Assembly (NCBI GenBank): GCA_002748755.1 | Contig: PDTD01000013.1 | Location: forward strand, 62,001-126,000 | Source: Desulfobulbus propionicus | GTDB lineage: Bacteria; Desulfobacterota; Desulfobulbia; Desulfobulbales; Desulfobulbaceae | Reading direction: 5' to 3' | Length of the DNA: 64,000 bases | In this document: positions 1 to 9,271 of the stretch, in pieces | Numbering within the stretch: position 1 is the stretch's first letter | Layout: every line of letters begins with the position of its first letter | Translations under genes and position numbers: made by a program | Notes under the pieces: generated by a model | Told to the model about the DNA's origin: nothing | Database searches by the model: none | The model's input: the letters and a program-made list of their open reading frames with translations, nothing else

Positions 1-231
1 TTTCAAGAGGCAGGCCAATGCGTCGACGCTGCAAGGTAGAGGGTGTGTCCTGGTTGGAGGGAAATACTGCCTTTTGACCTTTTTTTCTTTTATATACTTT
101 CCTCGGGCAGGTTGACCAGCAGGTTTGAGATTAAAACGGCAAAATTGGGTATGATATAAGCGGAGGCATACAGGAGTGGAAAAGAACATGCCTTACCCTC
201 CGCGCAGGGCCGTGGAGTTCGCCAAACGAAC

Positions 232-266
232 AAAGCGGGATTCTGCGCTATACAGAATCCCGCTTT
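232..266 (-). terminator. Stem-loop downstream of surface protein gene
   Basis: Perfect 14-bp inverted repeat (232-245 with 253-266, arm AAAGCGGGATTCTG) separated by 7 bases. It lies 45 bp past the stop of the minus-strand surface-protein gene. Only a short T-rich stretch follows on the minus strand, so it may be a terminator or an mRNA 3'-end stabiliser. Confidence 0.6.
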
Positions 267-277
267 CAAAAACACTG

Positions 278-301
278 ACTGCCAGGAATTACCCTGGCAG
301 T
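278..301 (-). terminator. Second stem-loop next to stop codon
   Basis: Inverted repeat with 9-bp arms (ACTGCCAGG at 278-286, CCTGGCAGT at 293-301) and a 6-base loop, starting about 10 bp after the stop codon at 311. With the 232-266 hairpin it makes a tandem stem-loop 3' end. Termination is inferred from position. Confidence 0.45.
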
Positions 302-310
302 AATGCAAGG

Positions 311-1771
311 TTATTGCAACTGATTCAAGCTTGTTCCATCAGTGCTGGCCACAACCGATTGGATGATTACGCCCGCTCCAAATGGATCTGTTACTTCACC
401 GTCTACTACTATCCGCAGTTTTTCGCTTTCTCCGGCAACCATAAAGGTTGCATCAGCAGCCTGGGCTGCAGCATAGAGGTCATCAACCAAAATGAGGTTT
501 GTAGATGCCTGGGCAGGCAACTTACCATCAGCATCCATTCCATCTACTGTGGTAACGGTCTTCAGGTCAAAGGATACCGACTTACCAGCATCGTTAATCA
601 GGGTTACATGGACAGCCCCAGCCATATTGGTCAGGTTGGTTACACGCACGTAGTTGGCAAAATAGCCATTTGGAGACAACAACATGGTGAGATAGCTCGA
701 TGAACCATTCGTCTTCAGCCTGGAAAGCTCACCCAGGTTGCTATCGCTCACTTGATAACCTGGCATAACGTCATATTTCATCATGGCCGTATAGGTCCCG
801 GCAGGAATCACAGTTGTTCCATCAGCCTCGACGCAAACATAGGAGGGGGTTCCCCCCACCACTTTAACAAGAGGGGCGGTAGCCTTCATCTGTCCGTTAT
901 CATCAGCAACCTTAAATTCTTCAAAGTCTCTCGTTGAGCAGTTCGTAAGGTTACTGAGGAATACGCCGGGCTTGGTATCTGAAGTTTTCTTTAAATAAGA
1001 AAAATCACCGGTCACCTCCACCACCGATCCAGGCGACGCAGTGTTGATTATATCGCCGACCGTAAGTGCAGTGCCTGTTTTACCGCAAACATTGGTTGCA
1101 TTCGTTAGATCCAAAGCGCCCAAATCGTTCATTGTTGCATTGTTCGTCGGAGCTTCCTTGACGAATTTTTTCTTTGCTTCCGCAACATCAATTCTCTGAG
1201 GATACCCTGTAACTAAACCAGGTACAAGCGCAGGCGCAAAGCTCAACAACTTGCCCTTTTGGGTTGCGAGGGCGCCCGTGCCGCTTACAGCGCTGCCTGC
1301 GGTCTCATAAAGGCTGTAGGTAATTTCAACAGCTGATTGAGATGTTACCGCGACGTCAAAGGCATCAAACGAGACAGCACCATTTACCGCAATGCTACCA
1401 CCAGCAGCGGTGGTCACAGAATAGACGACATAGGGCTGACCATCACCGCCTGCCGCTTGAGCCACAGTGACGTTAGTACCAGTCACATTGAGAGTGGCAC
1501 TGCCGATATCTGCAAACTTAGCCCCGTTGGAGAGCTCGTACCTGATATACTTTATCTGACTAGCCCCCTGAACGAACCCATATTGGCCGTCTGTTTTAAA
1601 ATCGGCATTTGTACCATCACTTAGCTGGGTCCCTGCTGACGAAACTGCAATCTCAGAAGCAAAGGTTGAGCTGGTAATTGTAAGATCCGCTGCCTGCACA
1701 TTCACCGCCATGCCTAGAGCAGCAGTGCCGACGAGCAGGGACAAAACATTTTTTTTCATACTTTTCTTCAT
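311..1771 (-). CDS. Secreted surface-type protein, unknown function
   Basis: 486 residues. The start at 1771 is chosen because AGGAG lies just upstream and a classical Sec signal peptide follows: basic MKKSMKKN, a hydrophobic core, then cleavage near VQA-A at about residue 27. A longer upstream reading frame lacks these features. The mature part is rich in Thr, Ala, Val, Gly and Asn and looks beta-rich, with only about three cysteines and no membrane segment or sorting motif that I recognise. It resembles secreted or S-layer-like proteins in style, but I cannot name a family. Its neighbour is the type II secretion operon on the same strand, which could export it; that is inference. The gene appears monocistronic, with two stem-loops after the stop. 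Confidence 0.8.
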   Translation of the reverse strand: MKKSMKKNVLSLLVGTAALGMAVNVQAADLTITSSTFASEIAVSSAGTQLSDGTNADFKTDGQYGFVQGASQIKYIRYELSNGAKFADIGSATLNVTGTNVTVAQAAGGDGQPYVVYSVTTAAGGSIAVNGAVSFDAFDVAVTSQSAVEITYSLYETAGSAVSGTGALATQKGKLLSFAPALVPGLVTGYPQRIDVAEAKKKFVKEAPTNNATMNDLGALDLTNATNVCGKTGTALTVGDIINTASPGSVVEVTGDFSYLKKTSDTKPGVFLSNLTNCSTRDFEEFKVADDNGQMKATAPLVKVVGGTPSYVCVEADGTTVIPAGTYTAMMKYDVMPGYQVSDSNLGELSRLKTNGSSSYLTMLLSPNGYFANYVRVTNLTNMAGAVHVTLINDAGKSVSFDLKTVTTVDGMDADGKLPAQASTNLILVDDLYAAAQAADATFMVAGESEKLRIVVDGEVTDPFGAGVIIQSVVASTDGTSLNQLQ

Positions 1772-2375
1772 TGGTTGTCTCCTCAAAAATTTCACTTCTT
1801 TTCTGTACGCTACAAGACACCTTGCATTTATTCCCGTCCAGATGGTCGAGAACAATGAAATACTATGGCGAACTGCCTCTGCTCGCTCTGGCAAGGCCCA
1901 CTGGCATTGCGAAGTCGATCAAGAGCACTGCCGAATGTTGAACGTAATGTAGCACAGCTGCACAACAAAAGGCAAGGTAAAAATACACAGGCAGGCTACA
2001 TAAGTTCAGCAAACCTGATTTTTTTACCTAACCAATTAAAATTACATATTAAAACAATAAAAAAGAGCAGTTTCAGGGCCAGTTTCAGGGCCAACAGACG
2101 CACCTGGTGCCCTTTGTCTTCTCATTTTTCTGTCCAGCGCAAGGAAAAAGAACCCAAAAGCCCACTGTCTGCCAGAAAAAATCCTCCGTCCTTGGTTGGG
2201 AGCCCGAAAGTGAGAAGCTGCCTGCTTTTGTCACTTCTTACCCGTATTCGAGGGGGGAAGATTTAGGTAAAATAACACTAACAAGTCAAAAGTCAAGTAA
2301 ACAGGCATTGGGAGCAAGGCGCGGCTGCGCGGCCGATGCCTGTAGGCTCCTGAAAGCAGCCCGATTTACCTCTGG
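1772..2375. other. Intergenic region, no gene seen
   Basis: About 600 bp between gspD and the surface-protein gene. It is A+T-rich near 2020-2065 and holds a 12-bp direct duplication (AGTTTCAGGGCC twice) near 2069-2092. The promoter of the surface gene should lie in 1780-2000 on the minus strand, but no box is convincing. Short open frames here show no family features. Confidence 0.5.
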
Positions 2376-4541
2376 TCAAAACCTGGTCTCCCAAGGCTCG
2401 GCCTGAGCGCCGCTGCTCTGGTCATCGTTCATGCCCAAGTGCTCCTGAAAGGCCTGGGTAACCGCCTCGGCCTCCTCACTGTTGTTGACAATATAGGGGA
2501 TAATCAACATAATGAGTTCCGTTTTGGTGACATTTTCTCCATCCACCCGAAAGAAAGAACCAATCAGGGGCAGGTCTTTCAAGAACGGTACCCCGGAACT
2601 CTTGGCTGTGGTGGTGGTTGATATCATGCCGCCAAGCATAACAGACCCGCCGTCTTTCAAGCCAAGGCTTGTTTCGATTCTTCTCGTGTAAATACTGGGG
2701 CTGGAAAGATCGCTGGTGGTATTCACCTGCGACTCGGACACTTCCTGGGTAATCTCAAGATCAATCTGGTTACCGGAATGAATGACCGGTTTAACCGAGA
2801 GCAGCACCCCAGTCTTACGGTATTGGATCTCCTGCACCAGGGAGCTGGTTCCCCCGGTGGCTATATCTGGCGCCGTACTCTGACTGGTGATAACCGGGAC
2901 TTCACTACCGACATCAATAGTGGCCTCGCTGCCACTTTTCACCATGATTCGAGGGGTGGACAACACACTTATTCTATCCTCGTAGGCAAAGGCATTCAGA
3001 GCGGCCACGGTCTGCCCTGCATGATCCAGGATATATTGCATCCCGGAAGCCCCCATTCCCAAGCCGCCCAGGGTGCGAAGCGAGCTGGTATAATCATCAT
3101 CGCCGGTATCTGGCATCCGAAGATCCTCTACAAGCCACTCAACGCCCATTTCAGCCTGATCATTGAGGGTGATCTCCGCCACAAGCACCTGAATAAGGAC
3201 CATACGGGGAGGGCGGTCCATCTGCCGGATGACAGGTAAGAGTTCTTCCCATGACTGGGATGACCCTTGGTAAATCAAAGCGTTGCGCATCTCGTCAACC
3301 ACCAGGTTGCGACCGTTGGCTGGCGCGGCAGCAGGGGCTTCTGCTTTCTCGCCAGCAGGCTGGGCTTTTCCAGCGATGCTCCCTGAAGAAAGGATGGTCC
3401 GTAACACCTTCGCCAACTCCTCTGCCCGGGTGTTGACGACCTGATAATAAAAAAACGACTGGTCGCTTTTTGTCTGTACCGGCCTGTCCAGGGAAAGAGC
3501 CCAGTCTTCCACATGCTGCAGGATGGCATCTGTGGCGGCAAAAACCAGGATCATGTTGAGGCTGTTCACCGGCAGGACAATAATACTGCCAATGGGGGGC
3601 CTGAGACTGGCCTCATACCCTTCCGAATTCAGCACATCAACCAGGGCCTTGGCCAGCTCTTGCGCGTCAACAAACAGTGGTTGTATTTTGAGGGCCAAGT
3701 GACCCCGCATGGAAGGCTGGTCCAAGATTCGGATGGATGCCAGAGCCTGGTCAACAATTCTGGCCGGTCCCCTGAGAAAGAGGGCGTTACGGGTGGGGTC
3801 CTCGTCAACGTTCAAGTCCTGCCCTGCAAAGGCCTTTCTCACCCAGCCGGCCACGTTGGCATTTCGCACTGCATGCAGGGGCACCAACTGAAAGATGGGC
3901 CTGTTGGCCACAGGCACATCGGGCAGAGTTCGCCCGCTGACCAGCAAGGGCGGTTCCCCCACCTTCTCCTTCCTGGCGATGACAAACCGGAGCAGCCTGC
4001 CGGCACGGACCATTCCCACGCCATACTCCTGCAGAACCTGAGCGGCTATCTCGCCCAACAGTTTCGGAGCTATGGGCTCTTCTATATGCAGGGTAACCAG
4101 ATCTTGCTTTGTCCGAAGCTGGGAATCAATCTCGAAATTCCGCTGCAAGATATCGCCATACACCTCCTTGATAAAGGCCGGAAGGGGTATACCGTCAAAA
4201 GAGACCTGGACAGGAGGAAGTGTTTCTCCTGGCTCCTCCGCCCCCGGGACTGGCGGGATATAGGCCTCCTGCAGGGGGACATGGGGGACGTCCTTTATAC
4301 GTTCAGACCGGGCGCCTTCAGTCGCCTCCCCTTCCTGCACCAACTGTAAGGGCTTAACTTTGACGGGTTGTGCGCGCTCCCTCTGGGCAATCCCATACTT
4401 TCGCTGGTCAAGATACTGGTTCATACTTTCCTCTTCAAGCTGAGTCATTTTATTGACACAACCTGTCAAAGAAAGAACAATCCAGACCGCAAGGCAGCAT
4501 GTATACCAGCGGCGGAAGGGTAGAGTGCATTTCATTGACAT
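2376..4541 (-). CDS. gspD: Type II secretion secretin GspD (lipoprotein)
   Basis: Outer-membrane secretin forming the exit channel of the type II secretion system. 721 residues, normal for the family. The N-terminus has a lipobox (LSLTGC, Cys28), so the protein may carry its own lipid anchor. Domains in order: linker to about 110; N0 about 112-180; N1 about 214-272; N2 about 283-346; N3 about 363-445 with an Ala/Pro-rich insert (390-410); secretin core about 446-685, including VLSTPRIMVKSGSEATIDVG and TGVLLSVKPVIHSGNQIDLE. It is the last gene of the minus-strand gsp operon, but about 250 bp containing a dispersed element separate it from gspC. Confidence 0.95.
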   Translation of the reverse strand: MSMKCTLPFRRWYTCCLAVWIVLSLTGCVNKMTQLEEESMNQYLDQRKYGIAQRERAQPVKVKPLQLVQEGEATEGARSERIKDVPHVPLQEAYIPPVPGAEEPGETLPPVQVSFDGIPLPAFIKEVYGDILQRNFEIDSQLRTKQDLVTLHIEEPIAPKLLGEIAAQVLQEYGVGMVRAGRLLRFVIARKEKVGEPPLLVSGRTLPDVPVANRPIFQLVPLHAVRNANVAGWVRKAFAGQDLNVDEDPTRNALFLRGPARIVDQALASIRILDQPSMRGHLALKIQPLFVDAQELAKALVDVLNSEGYEASLRPPIGSIIVLPVNSLNMILVFAATDAILQHVEDWALSLDRPVQTKSDQSFFYYQVVNTRAEELAKVLRTILSSGSIAGKAQPAGEKAEAPAAAPANGRNLVVDEMRNALIYQGSSQSWEELLPVIRQMDRPPRMVLIQVLVAEITLNDQAEMGVEWLVEDLRMPDTGDDDYTSSLRTLGGLGMGASGMQYILDHAGQTVAALNAFAYEDRISVLSTPRIMVKSGSEATIDVGSEVPVITSQSTAPDIATGGTSSLVQEIQYRKTGVLLSVKPVIHSGNQIDLEITQEVSESQVNTTSDLSSPSIYTRRIETSLGLKDGGSVMLGGMISTTTTAKSSGVPFLKDLPLIGSFFRVDGENVTKTELIMLIIPYIVNNSEEAEAVTQAFQEHLGMNDDQSSGAQAEPWETRF

Positions 4542-4558
4542 TCCTCAAACATAACGGC

Positions 4559-4790
4559 TAGCCTGAATTTCTCATCAGCTCAAGTGGCGCCAGGTTCAGC
4601 AGTTTTTGGTACCGCAGTATACTTGGGTACATGGATTACCAAAAGACGGCCGAAGATGACACCGCCTAAGCTGACCTGGGATGAACAGTTTGTAGATATG
4701 TACGTACGTCTGCTCAACGGATATCACATCCATCTGTTTTCGTTTTCTTGGCTCGCACCTGAGCCCCTAGGTTCCTGAGCAAGCCGGGCT
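4559..4790 (+). repeat. MITE-like element copy 1 (between gspC and gspD)
   Basis: Copy of the dispersed noncoding element. The left end is TAGCCTGAATTTCTCATCAG. The right end is AAGCCGGGCTA, so TA sits at both borders. The first-half hairpin is present: CTCAAGTGGCGCCAGG against ACCGCCTAAGCTGA, with TTTTTGGTACC against GGATTACCAAAA. The right inverted repeat overlaps the gspC stop codon. The element interrupts the type II secretion operon. Confidence 0.8.
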
Positions 4791-5271
4791 AGTCCCCGGC
4801 AGGCCAATACAGACGCACCGACCGCCGGCCTTCTGCCGCCGTGATCTCGACCTGATCATCCAGGATTTCCTCAATAACCCAACCGTCAGACAAACGGTCT
4901 CCCCGCTCATGACGGCGTATCACCCCTTTTGTTTGAATAAGGGCTGTTTTCCGATCCCCAAAGGTGGTTATCCCAACCAGAGACCATGGGGCAGCCGCCA
5001 CGACCTGCTCCTCTTTGACCTTGCCGGCCCTTTTTTTGCCCCACAGCTCCTCCTTGAGCAGAATCTTGTAGGCGGTGCGATTCGGTTCGCTCATATCCTT
5101 CACAATTGGAAAATCGTCTTGTTCAACCACTGCTACCGCCTCTGGCTCCAGTATTTCGGGAACCGGAGCAAGCAGCAAGGCGGCGAGGATCACACCAGCG
5201 ACCAGGCCTAAAACCACAAGCGCTTTTTTTGCTCCCCAGGAGGGGCCTGCTCCAGATGACTCAGGTCTCAT
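4789..5271 (-). CDS. gspC: Type II secretion GspC-like inner-membrane protein
   Basis: 160 residues. A short cytoplasmic N-terminus precedes one membrane segment (about 17-35, ALVVLGLVAGVILAALLLA). A Pro/Glu-rich linker follows, then a small beta domain (about 93-157, WSLVGITTFGDRKTALIQ) that matches the homology region by which GspC contacts secretin N0. There is no PDZ domain, so it is shorter than enterobacterial GspC. It overlaps the upstream gspM by 11 bp. The TAG stop lies in the inverted repeat of the adjacent mobile element, so the natural C-terminus may have been altered. The call rests on topology and operon place more than on strong motifs. Confidence 0.7.
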   Translation of the reverse strand: MRPESSGAGPSWGAKKALVVLGLVAGVILAALLLAPVPEILEPEAVAVVEQDDFPIVKDMSEPNRTAYKILLKEELWGKKRAGKVKEEQVVAAAPWSLVGITTFGDRKTALIQTKGVIRRHERGDRLSDGWVIEEILDDQVEITAAEGRRSVRLYWPAGD

Positions 5272-5839
5272 TGGATCGAAAATAAATGGAGAGGGTCATG
5301 GTGAAACTCGTTTGTGCCCTGGCTGTAATTTTGAGCGTCTCAATGCCAACACATGTCGCATTGTTTTCAATTTTCAACAACAGATCTGGAATCTTGTACG
5401 CCTCTATCGCCCCAATTATCCGGGCGCGGACAAGCCATACCCCCTTATAGCCCCGAACATCCAAGGCTTTTTCCACTTCCGTCCTGACCTGTTGTATGGC
5501 CAAGTCAGCCAATATTTTATCAAGCCATACCTGTACTTTGGCCTGGGCTAGACCTCGGGTTTCAGCGACCCAGAGTTTATCCACCAGCTCTTCGTACACG
5601 CCTTTTAAGGCTGTCACCTGGGCAGGCCAGCTTTTTTTGCTCCCCACCTTTTTGAGATGGGTATATCGTTCCTGCTCGCTATAAAAGGCAGCTCTGGCGG
5701 CATCCCGCCTATGGCGCAGCTCTGTCACCAGAGAAACAGCGATAATCAGCGCGATCAACCAAACCCCGATGCGCAACCTGCTGTTTTGGACATACTCGGA
5801 GTGGGCGGACGCCAGGAAGGATTGACTTGTTTTCAGCAT
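5261..5839 (-). CDS. gspM: GspM-like type II secretion platform protein
   Basis: 192 residues. One membrane helix (about 25-42) follows a short cytoplasmic segment, then an Arg-rich coiled-coil-like stretch (RHRRDAARAAFYSEQERY) and a periplasmic alpha/beta domain. This is the GspM/PilO-type architecture that partners GspL in the inner-membrane platform. Sequence motifs are weak in this family. The assignment relies on size, topology and position between gspL and gspC. The gene starts about 90 bp after gspL. Confidence 0.65.
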   Translation of the reverse strand: MLKTSQSFLASAHSEYVQNSRLRIGVWLIALIIAVSLVTELRHRRDAARAAFYSEQERYTHLKKVGSKKSWPAQVTALKGVYEELVDKLWVAETRGLAQAKVQVWLDKILADLAIQQVRTEVEKALDVRGYKGVWLVRARIIGAIEAYKIPDLLLKIENNATCVGIETLKITARAQTSFTMTLSIYFRSNET

Positions 5840-5926
5840 TGCTTTGGGATACGACCATTTCTTTGAACAACGATAAAACCCCTACAAATTCCATACCAGA
5901 CCCCGGAAGGAGACATACCGGGAAGC

Positions 5927-6967
5927 TCACCTCGGCTGCAGGATCATTTTCAGGCGTAACTGCTCCGACCGCCTGTCCTTTTCAGAGGTCACATCCTTGA
6001 CCATGGGCAGTTGTCGAAAAAGGTTGACAGCGGTAATCGGATCCAACAAATCTCCTGCCATGCTGATCGTCAAGGTTTCGGTTTGATAATCCCATTCAGC
6101 CAGCCTCGCCCCCTGCTTTTGCATCCCCTCGGCAACGACAGCCATGAGTTGCAGCTGCGATACCGGGCTCAGAAGTCGGTTCAGATCCTCTGTCCGCTCA
6201 GCGAGGTAGAGCGCTTCTGTGCGCGCCTGGAGAAGCGGCTCTATCTTTTCGCTGTACGCCTCAATTTTTTGAGAGAGCGTTGCTGTTGCAGCCTGCCAAT
6301 GCCGGGTTGCACTGCCGGTATAGAAGGCCATGAAAAGAACACCCAGCCCGAACAGGGCAAAGGCCGCGCTCTCCAGTCGCAAGGAGGCCGCAGGATCTTT
6401 ACTGATATTTTTAGCCCAGGGACGCTCCAGATAAACCGGCTGCGCAAGCACCGGAGGCTCCTGAACCGGCTCCCGGTCCAAAGAGAGGAGAAACTGATTC
6501 CACTCGGACTCTTTTGGGGCCTCAGGCCACCAGCGGGATCCTGCTAAGGTCCCCTCTGACCATACCTGGCCTTCTATGCCCTGGACGCACGGCACCAGCA
6601 GCGAGGCATGCTCCCGCTTCTCAAAAAGCAGTGTTTCCGGGATAATGGGTACCCTGGAAAGATTACTGGCAGACGTTGCCTGACGGCGGAGGACATCGTC
6701 CCAGATCCAGACCAGTGCGTGCCCCTCGTGGAGGACTATGTAGCGGCCAGTCTGATCAAAAGGCGACCATTGGACAATTTTGAGATCAAGGAAATTCTTG
6801 ATCTCCGTCCGAGGAACATCAGCCACCGAAAAACGATTGAAGAAGCAGAGATCCCGTCCCATGACCCACTGCCTCTTCCAGGCAGCACCAGATGATTGCC
6901 TGTGCACCCCTTTTTCAGTCTGCACCCACCGTTGAGGTGAAGTAAGAAATTCCTGTATCTGCGGCAT
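5927..6967 (-). CDS. gspL: Type II secretion GspL-like protein
   Basis: 346 residues. The start at 6967 is preferred because GGAAGAGAGG directly precedes it; an upstream in-frame ATG at 7000 lies further inside gspK. A cytoplasmic actin-like domain (about 1-160) comes first, then a single membrane helix (about 196-216, ALFGLGVLFMAFYTGSATRHW), a coiled coil (LSQKIEAYSEKIEPLL) and a periplasmic ferredoxin-like domain with a TETLTISMAGDL core. GspL links the ATPase GspE to GspM and the pseudopilus. The 5' end overlaps the gspK 3' end, indicating translational coupling. Confidence 0.78.
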   Translation of the reverse strand: MPQIQEFLTSPQRWVQTEKGVHRQSSGAAWKRQWVMGRDLCFFNRFSVADVPRTEIKNFLDLKIVQWSPFDQTGRYIVLHEGHALVWIWDDVLRRQATSASNLSRVPIIPETLLFEKREHASLLVPCVQGIEGQVWSEGTLAGSRWWPEAPKESEWNQFLLSLDREPVQEPPVLAQPVYLERPWAKNISKDPAASLRLESAAFALFGLGVLFMAFYTGSATRHWQAATATLSQKIEAYSEKIEPLLQARTEALYLAERTEDLNRLLSPVSQLQLMAVVAEGMQKQGARLAEWDYQTETLTISMAGDLLDPITAVNLFRQLPMVKDVTSEKDRRSEQLRLKMILQPR

Positions 6968-7979
6968 CCTCTCTTCCTTTTTTTGCTTGCACCGGAACAT
7001 CGAACTCGTCGCTTATCAACCAGGGCCCTGTATTGGCTGACGCAGGGTTGAGTTCAAGTCGGATTTCACGCATATATCTACCGCCGTCACTCCATATCTG
7101 TATTCTTTGCCAGGGTGATGGCAGCCACTTGACACTCAACACCTCCACCTGAAAGGCCACTCCGCCTGCCAGGGCAACTGCTCGTATATTCCGGAACGGG
7201 CTGATACTGCGGGCTGCAATTATTTTCTTTGCAACCGACTCCGTGACCCCGGGGAATGTCTGCAATACCTGTTGGGGGGCAGTATTCAGGTTCGGCACGC
7301 CCCCGGAGGCCACGGTTACCATGCGGGGGAATGCGCCGTTCTCCCATAATTGCGGGTACATCTGCCAATCCATAACACGCCTGGCCTCCCAAACGCTGAG
7401 GAGCAGCCTGTTGGCCGGAGGAGGCAGCCCTTTTTTTTTGTAATCAGGGGCTTCCGCCCCGTTTAAACGGATCAGATCATCGGAATCCGTATAATCCAAC
7501 AGTTTGTCGACCAGCGGTCCCCGATCTTGCTGGGGTACACCGAACAAGCCAAGGCAATTCCTCAGGTTGACAGGAGAAACCCCATTGAGATTGAGCAATC
7601 CGCCTTCATCCTGGATCGCAAATACGGCCTTGCCCACCCCCTTGTAGGCATGATTATCCAGCAACAGTTCTGAACGTAGGGTGCCTGCCTCAGCATCCCG
7701 GAAAACGGTCCTCCCCTGTACATGGGCATCATTTTCCGGCACAGTCAAGCCGCCGAATGTCATCCGCTGGGTTGCCAGCAGATAGAGCAGCACGGCCCTG
7801 GTGTTTTCAATGGCCAACAGCTGCTCTCGCTCCTGGGTCTGGATCCAGGCATCTTCCAAGGCATTATGAACCCAGAGTGTAAAAAAACCCGCGACAATGC
7901 CCAGGATAGCTAAAACCCACAGGGTCGATGCAAGAACAAAGCCTTTTTGAGAACAAACAACCTGCCCGCTCCTTTTCAT
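6915..7979 (-). CDS. gspK: Type II secretion minor pseudopilin GspK
   Basis: 354 residues, the large minor pseudopilin that caps the pseudopilus tip. The start at 7979 is chosen because its ATG overlaps the gspJ stop (ATGA), and it gives a short prepilin leader (MKRSGQVVCSQKG) before the cleavage site and hydrophobic helix FVLASTLWVLAILGIVAGFF. As in GspK, the +5 Glu of other pilins is absent. The middle contains the Asp-rich stretch DKLLDYTDSDDLIRLNGAE typical of GspK, and helix-hairpin-helix-like features follow (LQTFPGVTESVAKKIIAARS). It overlaps gspL by about 50 bp. Confidence 0.9.
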   Translation of the reverse strand: MKRSGQVVCSQKGFVLASTLWVLAILGIVAGFFTLWVHNALEDAWIQTQEREQLLAIENTRAVLLYLLATQRMTFGGLTVPENDAHVQGRTVFRDAEAGTLRSELLLDNHAYKGVGKAVFAIQDEGGLLNLNGVSPVNLRNCLGLFGVPQQDRGPLVDKLLDYTDSDDLIRLNGAEAPDYKKKGLPPPANRLLLSVWEARRVMDWQMYPQLWENGAFPRMVTVASGGVPNLNTAPQQVLQTFPGVTESVAKKIIAARSISPFRNIRAVALAGGVAFQVEVLSVKWLPSPWQRIQIWSDGGRYMREIRLELNPASANTGPWLISDEFDVPVQAKKGREDAADTGISYFTSTVGAD

Positions 7980-8575
7980 CGCACCGCTTGCCCTGGTAGC
8001 ATTTTTGCATCCAGTCGTCCGGCAATAGCACAGACTATGGACAAGGGCTCGGGCCTGGTGTGTATGGTATAGACAATCGCAGGGGGCAGCTGCGTCACCC
8101 GCCTGTTCTTCGGCGGCCACTCGGCATACCGGATTCCATCTTGGTCCAGATAGCTGATCTGCGCCTGGTCCGCCTGCCAGCGGCCTATTGTCCAGTCCAG
8201 GTCCTGGTTCTCGCTATAGTGCAGGGTTGTGGTGTCCTTGTCTTGGGCCAGGCGGATGCGGACCAGGGTCGGCGTCCCGGTGGACCCGTTGAGCGGGAAA
8301 AACGTCAGCCCCTCAAAACTGCTCGCATCTCCAGAAAAAACGCCCCGCTCCGTTCCGTACCCGGGAGTGAGGGCGGCGGTGACACTTCGTATCCAATACA
8401 TTTTCAGGCTTGTACGCCCCAGGTTTTCAATGGCCTGCAGGTAACGCATCCTCATCTGCAGGACCTGGGACAACCCCTGCATGAGAATGGTACTGATGAG
8501 ACTGGCCAGCACCAGAACAACCAGGACCTCCAGCAGGGTAAATCCCTTGTCAGCGTACCCCTGGGGAGGAGTCAT
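7976..8575 (-). CDS. gspJ: Type II secretion minor pseudopilin GspJ
   Basis: 199 residues. The prepilin leader MTPPQGYADKG is followed by FTLLEVLVVLVLASLISTIL, with the conserved Glu at +5 and a long hydrophobic helix. The globular part fits GspJ in length. The start codon overlaps the gspI stop by four bases (ATGA), and the stop overlaps the gspK start in the same way, so gspI-J-K are tightly coupled. GspJ forms the tip complex with GspI and GspK. Confidence 0.88.
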   Translation of the reverse strand: MTPPQGYADKGFTLLEVLVVLVLASLISTILMQGLSQVLQMRMRYLQAIENLGRTSLKMYWIRSVTAALTPGYGTERGVFSGDASSFEGLTFFPLNGSTGTPTLVRIRLAQDKDTTTLHYSENQDLDWTIGRWQADQAQISYLDQDGIRYAEWPPKNRRVTQLPPAIVYTIHTRPEPLSIVCAIAGRLDAKMLPGQAVR

Positions 8576-9039
8576 TTTGGGTTGCGCCCCTTTGATGATG
8601 GTTTCCTAAATTCGTTGGTCGGCACCAGCTCGTTTTTCACCTCAAACCCGGCTGCCAGCACGGTAAATGCCGTCAACTGACGAGTATCTCTGGTCACCTC
8701 CACCTCCACCTGATACAGACCTGCTGCATACAGGCTTCCCCCCCCCAGCCGCCCGGCACCACTGGTCAAGGGGACAACAGCCTGGGCTGACCAGCGAATA
8801 TGCAGGCCGTCCAGCTCAACATCTCCCTTGGGCCGGGCCGTCATGTTGATATTTTTCAGATAGGCGACAGCGTTTAAAAAAGCCTGATTTTCCTGAGAAT
8901 GCGCTTCCAGTCTGCTCACAGTCTCCAGGGTGGAGTTGAGCAAGTTGAACAAGGCAAGCCCCATGGTGGATAGTAATAACAAAGCGACAATGGCCTCGAG
9001 CAGGGAAAACCCCTGGTTGTCAACGGGCGGCCATGCCAT
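8572..9039 (-). CDS. gspI: Type II secretion minor pseudopilin GspI
   Basis: 155 residues from the ATG at 9039, which gives a normal 10-residue leader (MAWPPVDNQG) before FSLLEAIVALLLLSTMGLAL. In-frame ATGs at 9057 and 9087 are possible alternatives. The conserved Glu at +5 and a soluble beta domain follow. GspI nucleates the pseudopilus tip with J and K. The gene overlaps the gspH 3' end and shares four bases with gspJ. Confidence 0.85.
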   Translation of the reverse strand: MAWPPVDNQGFSLLEAIVALLLLSTMGLALFNLLNSTLETVSRLEAHSQENQAFLNAVAYLKNINMTARPKGDVELDGLHIRWSAQAVVPLTSGAGRLGGGSLYAAGLYQVEVEVTRDTRQLTAFTVLAAGFEVKNELVPTNEFRKPSSKGRNPK

Positions 9040-9271
9040 TTTTCTGGAGCCTGCCATCGGGCGCATGTATCTGATACTCCACGGCATAGGCCTGGCTTGT
9101 TATGGTTATTCGTCCTCCGGAACAAACGCCTTTTGCATTATAGTGGATGGGTTGTTCTGTCTGCAGGGCGATGCCGGACAAAAGTGCCATCATCATCAGG
9201 ATCAGTAACACCTCCAGCAGGGTATATCCGCTGCCTGCGCTCTTATCTTGGCAGGTAACCAATGTCCGCAT
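9020..9271 (-). CDS. gspH: Short GspH-like minor pseudopilin
   Basis: 83 residues from the ATG at 9271. The leader MRTLVTCQDKSAGSG is followed by YTLLEVLLILMMMALLSGIA, a class III prepilin signature with Glu at +5. The soluble part is only about 45 residues, far shorter than the usual GspH (around 150), so it is either a reduced minor pseudopilin or degenerate. It overlaps gspG by about 29 bp and gspI by 20 bp. The H assignment follows from its place between G and I. Confidence 0.65.
   Translation of the reverse strand: MRTLVTCQDKSAGSGYTLLEVLLILMMMALLSGIALQTEQPIHYNAKGVCSGGRITITSQAYAVEYQIHAPDGRLQKNGMAAR

Noticed and set aside
1921-1980. Possible -35/-10 boxes (TTGCCT, TACATT) for the surface-protein gene
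   Set aside because: Only four of six bases match in each box and many such pairs occur by chance.
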